From NCBI GenBank assembly GCA_009377645.1, contig WHTQ01000015.1, positions 1 through 61,459 on the forward strand: a DNA stretch of 61,459 nucleotides. The letters are read 5' to 3'. The translations under genes and the position numbers were made by a program. The notes under the pieces were generated by a model that worked only from the letters and a program-made list of their open reading frames with translations, ran no database searches and had not been told where the DNA came from. Shown here piece after piece: positions 6,690-16,272 of this stretch. Within the stretch, counting starts at the first letter, position 1, and the number at the start of each line of letters is the position of its first letter. Source of the DNA: Micromonosporaceae bacterium (lineage in GTDB: Bacteria; Actinomycetota; Actinomycetes; Mycobacteriales; Micromonosporaceae).

Positions 6690-9600
6690 ATGGCTTACTT
6701 CAAGGTTTCCGCAGGCCGGCGAACCCGGCGTCGCGTAGCCGTCCTCATCGCATTGTTCACGTCTGTCACGCTGATCCTCACGCCGGCCGGGGCGCAGGCG
6801 CAGGCGCAGCCTCAGGCGCAGCTCGACCCCGCTCCCGGCAGCGGGCTCGAGTCCCTCGACGACGTCGACACCCGGGCCACGGCCAGCGCGGTGGCACCCG
6901 CGGCCGAGCAGCTGGCGCTGGCCGACGCGCTCGGCGCGACGGTCCGCTGGACCCCGTTCGGAACCGCCCAGTCGGTGGTCCGGCACGGCGAGTTCCTCAC
7001 CACCGGCGTGGCGGGAGCCACTCCGGCGGCCGCCGCTCGCACCTGGCTCGACGACCACCGGGCGCTCTACCGGCACGACTCGACCGAGGGTCTGCAGGTG
7101 CACGCGGAGATCCCGCTCACCGACGACGCGTACGTGGTCGTCCTGCAGCAGCGGATCGGTGGGCTGCCGGTCGCTCCGGACGGGATGGCATCGATCGGCG
7201 TGGTCGGATCCGCCGCGGACGGCTGGTCGGTCGCTTATGCCTCCTCCACCCTGGTCCCCCAGGTCGACGCGCTCACCGCCTCGGCCGGCCTCACGATGCC
7301 GGAGGCGTTCGTCGACGCCGCCGAGGACGTCGAGTCCGATGTCGACCTCGCCGACGTGACGGCCGGCGGGTTCCAGGCCGGCTGGCGGGTCCTGGACGTC
7401 GCGGGCATCGAAGCGGAGCAGCTGGTGCGGCGGGTGGCGTTCCCCACTCCCGACCAGGGCGTCCGGCTGGCGTACGAGACGATCTACTTCGATGGGGCCG
7501 AGGCCGGCTACCGGAGCTTCGTCGACGCCGAGACCGGCCAGGTCCGGTTCCGCGAGAGCATCGTCGACCAGGCCCAGGACGACCCGACCTGGGACGTCTT
7601 CCCGTCCGCCCCGCCAATGACCCCGATCTCCCGTCCACCATGGAACTTCCCGCGGGCCGACCTGCGGGAGCTGTGGTGCTGGACGTCGACGTCGCGGTGC
7701 GAGATGGAGCTGGAGAACGACGCCGCCCGCGTACCGTGGGATGTCGACCCGCGCACCGGTGAGCCGACCTTCACCACCATCGGCAACGCGGTGGACGCGG
7801 CCGAGTGGTGGCTCGGTGGCGGCGGCGGCCCCGGCCAGCGGCCAGTCAGCCAGGACCGGGACTACCAGTTCCCGTGGACCAACGTCTGGCACCAGACCCG
7901 GTGCCACCCCGACAACCTGGTCGAGGGCGGCAACAACGTCGACGCCGCCGTGACCAACCTGTTCGCGGGCAACTGGCGGATGCACGACTGGGCCTACCAT
8001 CTCGGCTTCACTGAGGAGACCTGGAACTCCCAGGACTTCAACTTCGGGATCAACCCGGACGGCGAGGGCGACCCGGTGACCGCCCGGGCCCAGTCTGGGG
8101 CGATCTCGCCCGGGTCCCGCAACAACGCCAGTATGGCCACCCGGCCCGACGGGACCTCCTCGATCATGAGCATGTTCGTGTGGCAGCCACAGGCCGCCTC
8201 GTTCTACGTCCCGTGCGTGACCGGCGACTTCGACATGTCGGTGATCGGGCACGAGTACACCCACATGATCGAGAACCGGATGATCGGCAAGGGCGGCGGC
8301 CGGTCCGGCTTCCACGCCGGCGCGATGGGCGAGAGCTGGGCAGACTTCCTCGCCATGGAGTACCAGAACGAGTACGGGCTGGCGGGCGGCTCCGGAGTGG
8401 ACGAATGGGCGGTCGGCGCGTACGTGACCGGCAACCCGACCCGGGGCATCCGGAACTACAACATGTCGTACCCTTCCGCCGGTGAGCTTCCCCGGCCGGG
8501 CAAGGATGTCCAGGTCGGCACGCTCAACTTCGGCTCGATGGGCTACGACATCGTCGGGCCGCAGGTGCACTCGGACAGCCAGATCTGGAGCGCCACCAAC
8601 CACGGCCTCCGGTCGCTGCTGCTCGACCGGTACCCGAGCCAGGGCGCCGACCAGCAGCGCACCTGCGCCGACGGGCTGCTGCCCGCCGACCAGTGCCCGG
8701 GCAACCGGCGGTGGATGCAGATCGTGTTCGACGCGATGCTGCTGATGCCCACCGCACCGACCATGCTGGACGCCCGGGACGCGTACTTCGCCGCGGACCT
8801 GATGCGCTTCGGCGGCGAGAACCAGGACCTGCTGTGGCGCGGCTTCGCCCGGCGCGGGTTCGGCGAGCAGGCGTCGGTGGGCGGGACGTCGGACACCGAC
8901 CCGGTGCCGAGCTTCGCGTCCCCGCACGAGGAGGAGGCCACGCTCCGGTTCGAGGCGGTCGCCAAGGACGAGGGCGGGCAGCCGGTGGACGCGAAGGTGT
9001 TCGTGGGCAACTACGAGGCGCGGGCCACCCCGGTGCAGTCGGTCGAGCAGTTCGTGCCGCACCCGGAGGGCTACAACTTCGTCGCCCAGGCCGAGGGCTA
9101 CGGTCACGTAAGGTTCTTTGTGGATGGTCTGGAGCCGGGCGAGGACCGGACGATCCGGATCCACTTCCCCACCAACCTCGCCTCGGCGTCGCAGGGCGCC
9201 ACCGCGACCGGGGACGGGTTCCGGCAGGCCGACCTGATCGACGACACGGAGGCCACGAACTGGCAGACCGCACCCACCTTCCCGAACCTGGTCACGGTGG
9301 ATCCGCCGTCGGCCGCCGCCGGCTCGTACAGTGCCGCCGGCGCGGACTTCGGCCCGGCCCCGACGGCGGCCGGCTTCGCCGGCCAGGTCGTGCTGGTCGA
9401 CGACGGCAGTGCGAACCCGACCGAGGGGTGCGGGCCGGTGGCCCCGCTCCCGGCCGGCGCGATCGCGCTGATCGACCGGGGAACCTGCCCGTTCACGCAG
9501 AAGGTGGCCAACGCTCAGGCGGCGGGGGCCGGTGCGGCGATCGTGGCGAACAGCGAGCCGGGTGACCCGTTCACGATGGGCGGCGCCGACCCGAGCATCG

Positions 9601-10178
9601 AGATCCCGTCGGTGATGGTGTCGCAGGCCGATGGCGGCACGCTCCAGGCCGGGCTGCCAGCCACCGCCACCGTCGCGGCCTTCGCGGCCGAGCCGGTGGG
9701 CGGGAGCCAGGTGACGATCGCGCTGGACGGGGCGCAGCAGATCCGGCTCGCGAAGGCGAGCGCGATGCTGCTTCCGGGCCAGAACCGGTTCACCGCGCTG
9801 CGGCAGTTCGAGCTGTACGCGTGCACCGCCGGCGGCGGGCCGAACCCGACCTGTGATGGCGGGACCGACGCCGGCTGGCAACGGTTCCTAGGCAGCCAGC
9901 AGAACGCCTTCCCGGGGGCCAACCAGCGCCCCTCGTCGCCGGACCTGGTGCTGCGGTCCTTCCCGGTCCGGCCCACCAGCGCGACCCACGTCAAGCTGGT
10001 GGTGGTCGCCAACCAGTGCACGGGTAACCCGCACTACCAGAGCGAGCAGGACGACGACCCGACCCGACCGTCGACGGACTGCCGGACCACGTCGACCGGC
10101 GCGAACGAGGTGCGGGCCGCCGAGCTGCAGCTGCTGACCAGCCGGGCGCGGGTCGACGGCGCAACTATGGTCGACTGA
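6690..10178 (+). CDS. Secreted M36-type (fungalysin-like) zinc metalloprotease with PA domain
   Basis: A 1162-residue exported protease. Residues 1-38 form a signal peptide: basic MAYFKVSAGRRTRRR, a hydrophobic core, then an AQAQA cleavage region. An N-terminal propeptide of FTP/PepSY type follows. The zinc site is HEYTH (His521, Glu522, His525) with the downstream ligand Glu548 in GAMGESWADF, the M36 arrangement. A protease-associated (PA) domain lies at about 860-1010 (DRGTCPFTQKVANAQAAG). The ATG at 6690 has an AAGGA ribosome site and gives a proper signal peptide; reading from further upstream would not. A strong terminator follows at 10191. Probably degrades extracellular protein. Confidence 0.9.
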   Translation: MAYFKVSAGRRTRRRVAVLIALFTSVTLILTPAGAQAQAQPQAQLDPAPGSGLESLDDVDTRATASAVAPAAEQLALADALGATVRWTPFGTAQSVVRHGEFLTTGVAGATPAAAARTWLDDHRALYRHDSTEGLQVHAEIPLTDDAYVVVLQQRIGGLPVAPDGMASIGVVGSAADGWSVAYASSTLVPQVDALTASAGLTMPEAFVDAAEDVESDVDLADVTAGGFQAGWRVLDVAGIEAEQLVRRVAFPTPDQGVRLAYETIYFDGAEAGYRSFVDAETGQVRFRESIVDQAQDDPTWDVFPSAPPMTPISRPPWNFPRADLRELWCWTSTSRCEMELENDAARVPWDVDPRTGEPTFTTIGNAVDAAEWWLGGGGGPGQRPVSQDRDYQFPWTNVWHQTRCHPDNLVEGGNNVDAAVTNLFAGNWRMHDWAYHLGFTEETWNSQDFNFGINPDGEGDPVTARAQSGAISPGSRNNASMATRPDGTSSIMSMFVWQPQAASFYVPCVTGDFDMSVIGHEYTHMIENRMIGKGGGRSGFHAGAMGESWADFLAMEYQNEYGLAGGSGVDEWAVGAYVTGNPTRGIRNYNMSYPSAGELPRPGKDVQVGTLNFGSMGYDIVGPQVHSDSQIWSATNHGLRSLLLDRYPSQGADQQRTCADGLLPADQCPGNRRWMQIVFDAMLLMPTAPTMLDARDAYFAADLMRFGGENQDLLWRGFARRGFGEQASVGGTSDTDPVPSFASPHEEEATLRFEAVAKDEGGQPVDAKVFVGNYEARATPVQSVEQFVPHPEGYNFVAQAEGYGHVRFFVDGLEPGEDRTIRIHFPTNLASASQGATATGDGFRQADLIDDTEATNWQTAPTFPNLVTVDPPSAAAGSYSAAGADFGPAPTAAGFAGQVVLVDDGSANPTEGCGPVAPLPAGAIALIDRGTCPFTQKVANAQAAGAGAAIVANSEPGDPFTMGGADPSIEIPSVMVSQADGGTLQAGLPATATVAAFAAEPVGGSQVTIALDGAQQIRLAKASAMLLPGQNRFTALRQFELYACTAGGGPNPTCDGGTDAGWQRFLGSQQNAFPGANQRPSSPDLVLRSFPVRPTSATHVKLVVVANQCTGNPHYQSEQDDDPTRPSTDCRTTSTGANEVRAAELQLLTSRARVDGATMVD

Positions 10179-10190
10179 CCGCGCTGGCTC

Positions 10191-10225
10191 GGTGGGGCGG
10201 GCGGCGGTTCGCCGCCCGCCCCACC
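10191..10225. terminator. Bidirectional terminator hairpin
   Basis: A perfect 16-bp stem (10191-10206 with 10210-10225) and a 3-nt loop sits between the convergent stop codons of the protease (10178) and the SMP-30-like gene (10231). It has no T-tract, as usual in GC-rich actinomycetes. Confidence 0.85.
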
Positions 10226-10230
10226 GGCCG

Positions 10231-11070
10231 CTACGGCCAGCCCACGCCCGGCGCGGGCGCCTGCGCCATCAACACCTGGCCGGTCCGATCGGGCGTCCCG
10301 GCCGCGTCCGACCACTCGGCCGCCGTGAGGAACAGGGTGCGGCCGTCCTCGCCCCCCAGGGCGCAGGCGAAGCAGCCCCGGTCGAGGTCGATCGTCTGCA
10401 GCACCTCGCCGCCCTCCCGGACCCGGACGCACCGCTGGTTCGGCACGTCTGCATACCAGACCGTGTGGTCGGCGTCGAGGCAGATGCCGTCGGGGTAGCC
10501 ACCGGCCAGGTCCGCCCACACCCGCCGGTTCGACAGGCCGCCGCCGGCTGCGATGTCGAAGGCGGTCAGCCGGTTGCCGTAGGACTCGGCGAGGATCAGG
10601 GTCGAGTTGTCGGCGGTCACCGCTATCCCGTTCGCGAACGCGATCCCGTCCGCCACCTGCCGGGCGGAGCCGTCCGGCGTGACCAGCGCGAGGATCCCGG
10701 TCACGAACTCGCCGTCCGGAAAGTCGAAGCCGATGTTGCCGAGGTACGCGTTGCCCCGACCGTCCACGACCATGTCGCTCCAGGCGTGGCCGGCCAGGCC
10801 GGTCAGGTCGGCGTGGGTCACCAGCGACCCGTCGGGCTCCCGGCGCAGCAGCCGCCCGTCGCGCGACGACACGATCAGCATCCGTCCGTCGGGCAGCCAG
10901 CCGAGGCCCATCGGCGTCCCCGGGACCCGGGCGACCACCTCGCGCTCGCCGGCACGGTCGACGGCAATCACCTCGTCCGCGCCCATGTCGGACAGCCAGA
11001 GGCGGTCGTCGTGCCACCGTGGTGACTCGCCGAACACCAGGCCGGTGGTGAGAGTCTGCAGCTCAGGCAT
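10231..11070 (-). CDS. SMP-30/gluconolactonase/LRE-family protein
   Basis: A 279-residue six-bladed beta-propeller of the SMP-30/gluconolaconase family. It shows the N-terminal GESPRWHDDRLWLSDM block, the metal-site region GNAYLGNIGFDF and AFANGIAVTADNSTLILAES, and the GGYPDGICLDADHTVWYAD block. Family members are Ca or Zn dependent lactonases, so hydrolysis of a sugar lactone or similar ester is likely. The start ATG at 11070 has GGAGGAG six bases upstream; an ATG at 11085 overlaps that ribosome site and is unlikely. No pathway partners are adjacent. Confidence 0.88.
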   Translation of the reverse strand: MPELQTLTTGLVFGESPRWHDDRLWLSDMGADEVIAVDRAGEREVVARVPGTPMGLGWLPDGRMLIVSSRDGRLLRREPDGSLVTHADLTGLAGHAWSDMVVDGRGNAYLGNIGFDFPDGEFVTGILALVTPDGSARQVADGIAFANGIAVTADNSTLILAESYGNRLTAFDIAAGGGLSNRRVWADLAGGYPDGICLDADHTVWYADVPNQRCVRVREGGEVLQTIDLDRGCFACALGGEDGRTLFLTAAEWSDAAGTPDRTGQVLMAQAPAPGVGWP

Positions 11071-11204
11071 GGGATACTCCTCCATCCGTTGGCGCCAGCG
11101 TCGGGTTCGGGCGCCGCTTGCCAGTTAGGTAGAAGCTGGCGGCCGCCTTTCGACATGCTGGCCGATTCGACATGCTGGCAGAGAGGTCCGACCAGGAGGC
11201 AGGG

Positions 11205-11576
11205 ATGAAGTACGTGATCTTGATCTACAGCAACCCGGCATCCCGGGAGATCTGGGACAGCTTCTCCGGGGAGCAGAAGACGGCAGGCTTCGCCGTGTAC
11301 GCCGCCCTGGGCGAGGAGCTCGCGGCCTCCGGGGAGCTGATCGTCTCGGAGGCGTTGGCCGATTCCTCGCTGACCACCCGGATCCCGGCGCAGGAAGGCC
11401 AGGCGTTGACCACCGACGGCCCGTTCGCCGAGCTGAAGGAGCAGCTGGCCGGCTTCTTCCTGATCGAGTGCGAGTCCGCCGAGCGGGCGACCGAGATCGC
11501 CAAGAAGGTGCCGGAGGCCCCGCTCGGGTTGGTAGAGGTGCGGCCGGTCCTGGACCTGAGCGGGCTGGAGATGTGA
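11205..11576 (+). CDS. YCII/DGPF-domain protein
   Basis: A 123-residue protein of the YciI-like dimeric ferredoxin-fold family, with the characteristic TDGPFAELKEQLAGFFLIEC motif at about 75-95. DGPF proteins are found next to ECF42 sigma factors, as here (sigma gene 34 bp downstream). Its biochemical role is unknown. The start ATG at 11205 has AGGAGG at about 11194-11199. Confidence 0.9.
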   Translation: MKYVILIYSNPASREIWDSFSGEQKTAGFAVYAALGEELAASGELIVSEALADSSLTTRIPAQEGQALTTDGPFAELKEQLAGFFLIECESAERATEIAKKVPEAPLGLVEVRPVLDLSGLEM

Positions 11577-11610
11577 GCGGAGCGAACAAGCTGCCGGCGC
11601 GCGAGGTGCC

Positions 11611-12872
<1,262 letters not shown>

Positions 12873-12888
<16 letters not shown>

Positions 12889-13022
12889 GACCGCTGGGGC
12901 CGCTGGGCCGCGCCGAGCGGCAGCTCGGCCACGGTGTGCCAGGAGCCGGCGGCGATGCTGCCCTGGATGAGTCGTACGCGGCCGGGCAGGGCGACGATCA
13001 CGGCGGTCTCGGTCGCAGTCAC
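12873..13022 (-). CDS. Possible small protein downstream of the methyltransferase
   Basis: A GTG-initiated 49-codon frame begins 9 bp after the methyltransferase stop and ends inside the sigma factor 3' end. The peptide has a hydrophobic start (AVIVALPGRVRLIQG) but no recognisable family and no ribosome site. It may be a chance frame. Confidence 0.2.
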
Positions 13023-13031
13023 CGAGCCAGG

Positions 13032-13867
13032 CTACGGCCACCACAGGTCCAGCGCCACGTCGCCGGTCCGCTCCGAGAACTGCCCGTCCGGCGAGGCCCG
13101 GCGCAGCAGCTCGCGCAGCTCGGCCTCGAACCCGGGCAGCCGTTCACCGAACAGGTGGGGCGCTGCGCTGGACAGGGAGAAGACCGAGGCGACCAGCTCG
13201 TCCTCGGTGCGGTCGACCACGTCGCCACCGCCGGTGGAAACCCGGGTGGGGCCATGGAACCCGGCCGCCCGGAACACGTCGTCCTCGTCGGACGGTAGCC
13301 CGGCGGGGAGCGAGCCCTGACCGGCCCGGCGGTGCGGGCCGAGGTAGCTGGTCACCAGCTCCCCGATCGCCTGCCACGGCGGGCGCGGGCGCCGCAACGG
13401 CTCCGAGCCGGGGACCCGTGGTGCGTGCTGGCCTGGACCAGCACGCAGTGCCCGGCCGGCTCCAGCATCGCCAACACCAGAGCGGCGACCCGGGGACGGT
13501 CGAGCCAGTGGAACGACTGGGCGAACGTGACCACCCTGAACCGGCCCAGCCCGGCCGGCAGGTCCTCGGCCCGCAGCCGGTGCCAGGAGACGTTCCCGAC
13601 CCCCGCGGCGTCCGCCGCCAGGCCAGCCTGCGCGATCATCTCCCGGTCCGCGTCGACTCCGACCGCCTGCGCGAACAGCGGCGCGAGCAGGAGGGTGAGC
13701 GAGCCCGGCCCGCACCCGACGTCGAGCAGCCGGCCCCGGCCGTCCAGGCCGAGTTCCCGCCGTAGCGTCTCGGCCACCGCACCGGGATAGGGCAGCCGTC
13801 CCGACCGGTAGTAGCCGGCGCTGCCCGCGTACAGGGTCTCGTCCCAGCTCCACCGGTGGTTGGACAT
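13032..13867 (-). pseudogene. Class I SAM-dependent methyltransferase, disrupted by a frameshift
   Basis: The first part (from ATG at 13867) has the WDETLYAGSAGYYRSGR start and SAM motif I (LLDVGCGPGSLTLLL), running to VLVQASTHH. There the frame is lost, and the remainder (VPGSEPLRRPRPPWQAIGEL through ALDLWWP) continues in another frame. The total span of 836 bp is one base short of a multiple of three, consistent with a single deletion near 13424-13434 in a C/G run. It is either a recent pseudogene or a sequencing error. TAGCAT at 13875-13880 is a candidate -10 box for a leaderless transcript. Confidence 0.8.
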
Positions 13868-13985
13868 TCTGGCCATGCTAGCCACGGCGGCCGCAACCGG
13901 GTGTGCCGGTGCCGCTCACGCGGCCGGCGCCGGCCGATCAGTAATGGTTAACGCATCCGCGCCGAACTGGATCTTTGCGGCAGGG

Positions 13986-14014
13986 TTGTAAAGCATCACT
14001 GAACACTGTACGGT
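13986..14014 (+). promoter_or_regulatory. Candidate promoter of the first LIV operon
   Basis: TTGTAA at 13986-13991 and TACGGT at 14009-14014 are separated by 17 nt, about 75 nt upstream of the solute-binding protein start. It is the only good hexamer pair in this gap. Confidence 0.4.
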
Positions 14015-14088
14015 CCTACTTTACATTCACGAAACACCTCGCCGGCCGGCTCGGGAGGCTCCGACCCGCGAGTGAAGAGGTGAGCGCC

Positions 14089-15345
14089 GTGCGGACCCGT
14101 ACCATCATCATAAGATCATCTGTCGCCGCTGTCCTGATTCTCGCCGCCGCCTGCAGCGACCCGGACGAGGCTGGCGGTGACGAGGAGCCGATCGTGGTCG
14201 GCTCGACCCTTCCACTGACCGGAGCGTTCGCCGCGACCGGAGTGATCCATCAGATCGCCGGCGAGCAGTTCGTCGAGCAGCTGAACGCCAACGGCGGCCT
14301 GCTCGGCCGGCCGGTCGAGTGGCGGCTGCTGGACGACGAGTCCGACCAGGCGCAGGTGACCCAGCTCTACGAGCGGCTGATCAACCAGGACGAGGTCGAC
14401 CTGATCATCGGGCCGTACGCGACCCCGAACATCATCGCGGCGGTGGCGGTGGCGGAACGGGCCGGCTACGTCATCCCGCAACACACCGCCGTGCTGGCGC
14501 CGCTGCTGACCTACGAGTGCCAGTTCCCGGGCTGGTCGATCGGCCCCACCCCGGACGTGTACGTCCCCGAGCAGCTGTTCGAGGCGCTGGCCAGCCTGCC
14601 CGACCCACCGACCCGGCTCGCGCTGGTGACCAACGAGAGCGGGTCGGCCGGGTTCATGACCAACGGGCTGGCCGAGGCCGACACCGGCGGCGGGATGCGG
14701 GCGATCGCCCCGGAGCACGGGCTGGAGATCGCCGCCGACCTGCCCTACCCGCCGGGCAACCAGGAGTGGGGCTCGATCGCGGCGCAGCTGCGCGACGCCG
14801 ACCCGGACCTGGTCATCAACAACGGGCTCGGGGTCGACCCGGTCGGGCTGATCGAGGCGATGGAGCAGCTCGACTACCGGCCACCGATGTTCTTCAGCCT
14901 GTTCCCGGCGCCGGGGCCGCTGCTGGGGCTGGGCGAGCCGGCCGAAGGGGCGCTGTCGGTGTCCATCTTCGAGCCGAACGAGCCGGTGCTGGCGCAGTAC
15001 GGCGACGAGGTCCGCGGGATCGTCGACGAGTTCGCGCAGCGGGCCACGGACGCCGGTGTGGCCTACACCGCGTTCGAGACCCAGGCGACCGCCTCCTGGA
15101 ACACGTGGGAGACGCTGGCCGGGGGGGTGGAAGGGGCGGACAGCCTGGACCAGCAGGTGCTGTGCGACCACCTGCGCGACAACGGGGTGGAGACCACATT
15201 CAGCGGACACCTGACCTTCGACCCGGCGGTGAGCAACTTCTGGCCCAGCAACCAGGGACTCAAGCAGATCCAGGACGGAGAGTGGGTGATGGTCTGGCCC
15301 GCGGAGCGGGCTGCGGCCCCGATCCAGCCGCCGGCCGCCGGGTGA
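14089..15345 (+). CDS. LIV-type ABC transporter substrate-binding lipoprotein
   Basis: A 418-residue extracytoplasmic binding protein of the type 1 periplasmic fold (branched-chain amino acid/amide class). The N-terminus is a lipoprotein signal: RTRTIIIRSS, a short hydrophobic run and the lipobox LAAAC about residue 21, after which the protein would be anchored to the outer face of the membrane. The mature start IVVGSTLPLTGAFAATG is typical. GTG at 14089 is chosen because AAGAGG at 14075-14080 is properly spaced; GTG at 14080 is an alternative. First gene of an importer operon with livH, a livM-livG fusion and livF. Ligand unknown. Confidence 0.92.
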   Translation: MRTRTIIIRSSVAAVLILAAACSDPDEAGGDEEPIVVGSTLPLTGAFAATGVIHQIAGEQFVEQLNANGGLLGRPVEWRLLDDESDQAQVTQLYERLINQDEVDLIIGPYATPNIIAAVAVAERAGYVIPQHTAVLAPLLTYECQFPGWSIGPTPDVYVPEQLFEALASLPDPPTRLALVTNESGSAGFMTNGLAEADTGGGMRAIAPEHGLEIAADLPYPPGNQEWGSIAAQLRDADPDLVINNGLGVDPVGLIEAMEQLDYRPPMFFSLFPAPGPLLGLGEPAEGALSVSIFEPNEPVLAQYGDEVRGIVDEFAQRATDAGVAYTAFETQATASWNTWETLAGGVEGADSLDQQVLCDHLRDNGVETTFSGHLTFDPAVSNFWPSNQGLKQIQDGEWVMVWPAERAAAPIQPPAAG

Positions 15346-15402
15346 GGCCGTGAGGCCACAAGGGACGACGGCGCTCATCGGCCGCCTCGCTAGGGCCGGC
15401 CG

Positions 15403-16272
15403 ATGAGCGCCGTGCAGGCGGCTCTCACCGGCGCCCTGCTCGGCGGCCTGTACGCGATGATGGCGGTCGGGCTGTCCGTCTCCTGGGGAATGCTCCGGGT
15501 CATCAACCTCGCCCACTTCGGAATGATCCTGCTGGGCAGCTACCTCAGCTTCGCGCTGGCGACCTCCTGGCAGGTCGACCCGCTCCTTACGCTGCTGGTC
15601 ACGGTGCCGCTGCTGGCGGCGCTGGGTGCCGCGCTGCACTGGGTGTACGAGCGCACCGGGCTGGTCGAGTTCACCTCGCTGCTGGTCAGCTTCGGCGTGA
15701 TGATCATCATGATCCAGCTGGTGCACAACATCTGGAGCGCGGACTTCCGCCGGCTCGCGCCGGAGCTGAACCGGTACGGCTCCGGCTCGTGGTTCGTGGG
15801 TGAGCTCGCCTTCCCGCTGCCCACGCTGGTGGCGTTCGGCGCCGGGGTGGTGCTGATCGGCGGGGGCTGGCTGTTGCTGCGGACCACCTTCCTGGGCCGG
15901 GCACTGCGGGCGTTCGCCGAGGACCGGGACATGGCCGCCGCGTACGGGATCGACCACCGCCGGCTCGGGATGCTGCTGGCCGGCGCCTCCGGGGCCACCG
16001 CGGCGGTCGCCGGGACGCTGTGGGCGCTGGGCAACACGCTGGTGCCGGACGCCCCGTTCGAGTGGATCGGGATCGTGTTCGCGGTGGTGATCCTGGGCGG
16101 CATCGGGCAGGTGCTGGGCACGCTCGCGGCCGGAGTCCTGGTCGGCGCGCTGACCAGTGTCGCGTCGGTGCTGTGGGAGAGCACCACCTCGCTGCTGGTG
16201 GTCTTCCTCGTGATCATCATTGCGTTGCTGCTGCGGCCGGCCGGGCTGTTCGTGCGCGGGGCCGCCCGATGA
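15403..16272 (+). CDS. livH: LIV-type ABC transporter permease (LivH)
   Basis: A 289-residue polytopic membrane protein with about eight hydrophobic segments. It has the LivH blocks GGLYAMMAVGLSVSWGMLRVIN and GRALRAFAEDRDMAAAYGID, the latter being the loop that contacts the ATPase. It forms the transmembrane pore together with the LivM domain of the next gene. Its stop overlaps the ATG of that gene by 4 bp. Confidence 0.94.
   Translation: MSAVQAALTGALLGGLYAMMAVGLSVSWGMLRVINLAHFGMILLGSYLSFALATSWQVDPLLTLLVTVPLLAALGAALHWVYERTGLVEFTSLLVSFGVMIIMIQLVHNIWSADFRRLAPELNRYGSGSWFVGELAFPLPTLVAFGAGVVLIGGGWLLLRTTFLGRALRAFAEDRDMAAAYGIDHRRLGMLLAGASGATAAVAGTLWALGNTLVPDAPFEWIGIVFAVVILGGIGQVLGTLAAGVLVGALTSVASVLWESTTSLLVVFLVIIIALLLRPAGLFVRGAAR

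Noticed and set aside
6675-9881. A 1068-codon open frame on the minus strand
   Set aside because: It is antisense to the M36 protease, has low-complexity Arg/Gly/Val content and no family motif. Such frames are common opposite GC-rich genes.
16020-16268. Upstream extension of the LivM-LivG frame
   Set aside because: It overlaps livH in another frame; the ATG at 16269 overlaps the livH stop in the usual way.
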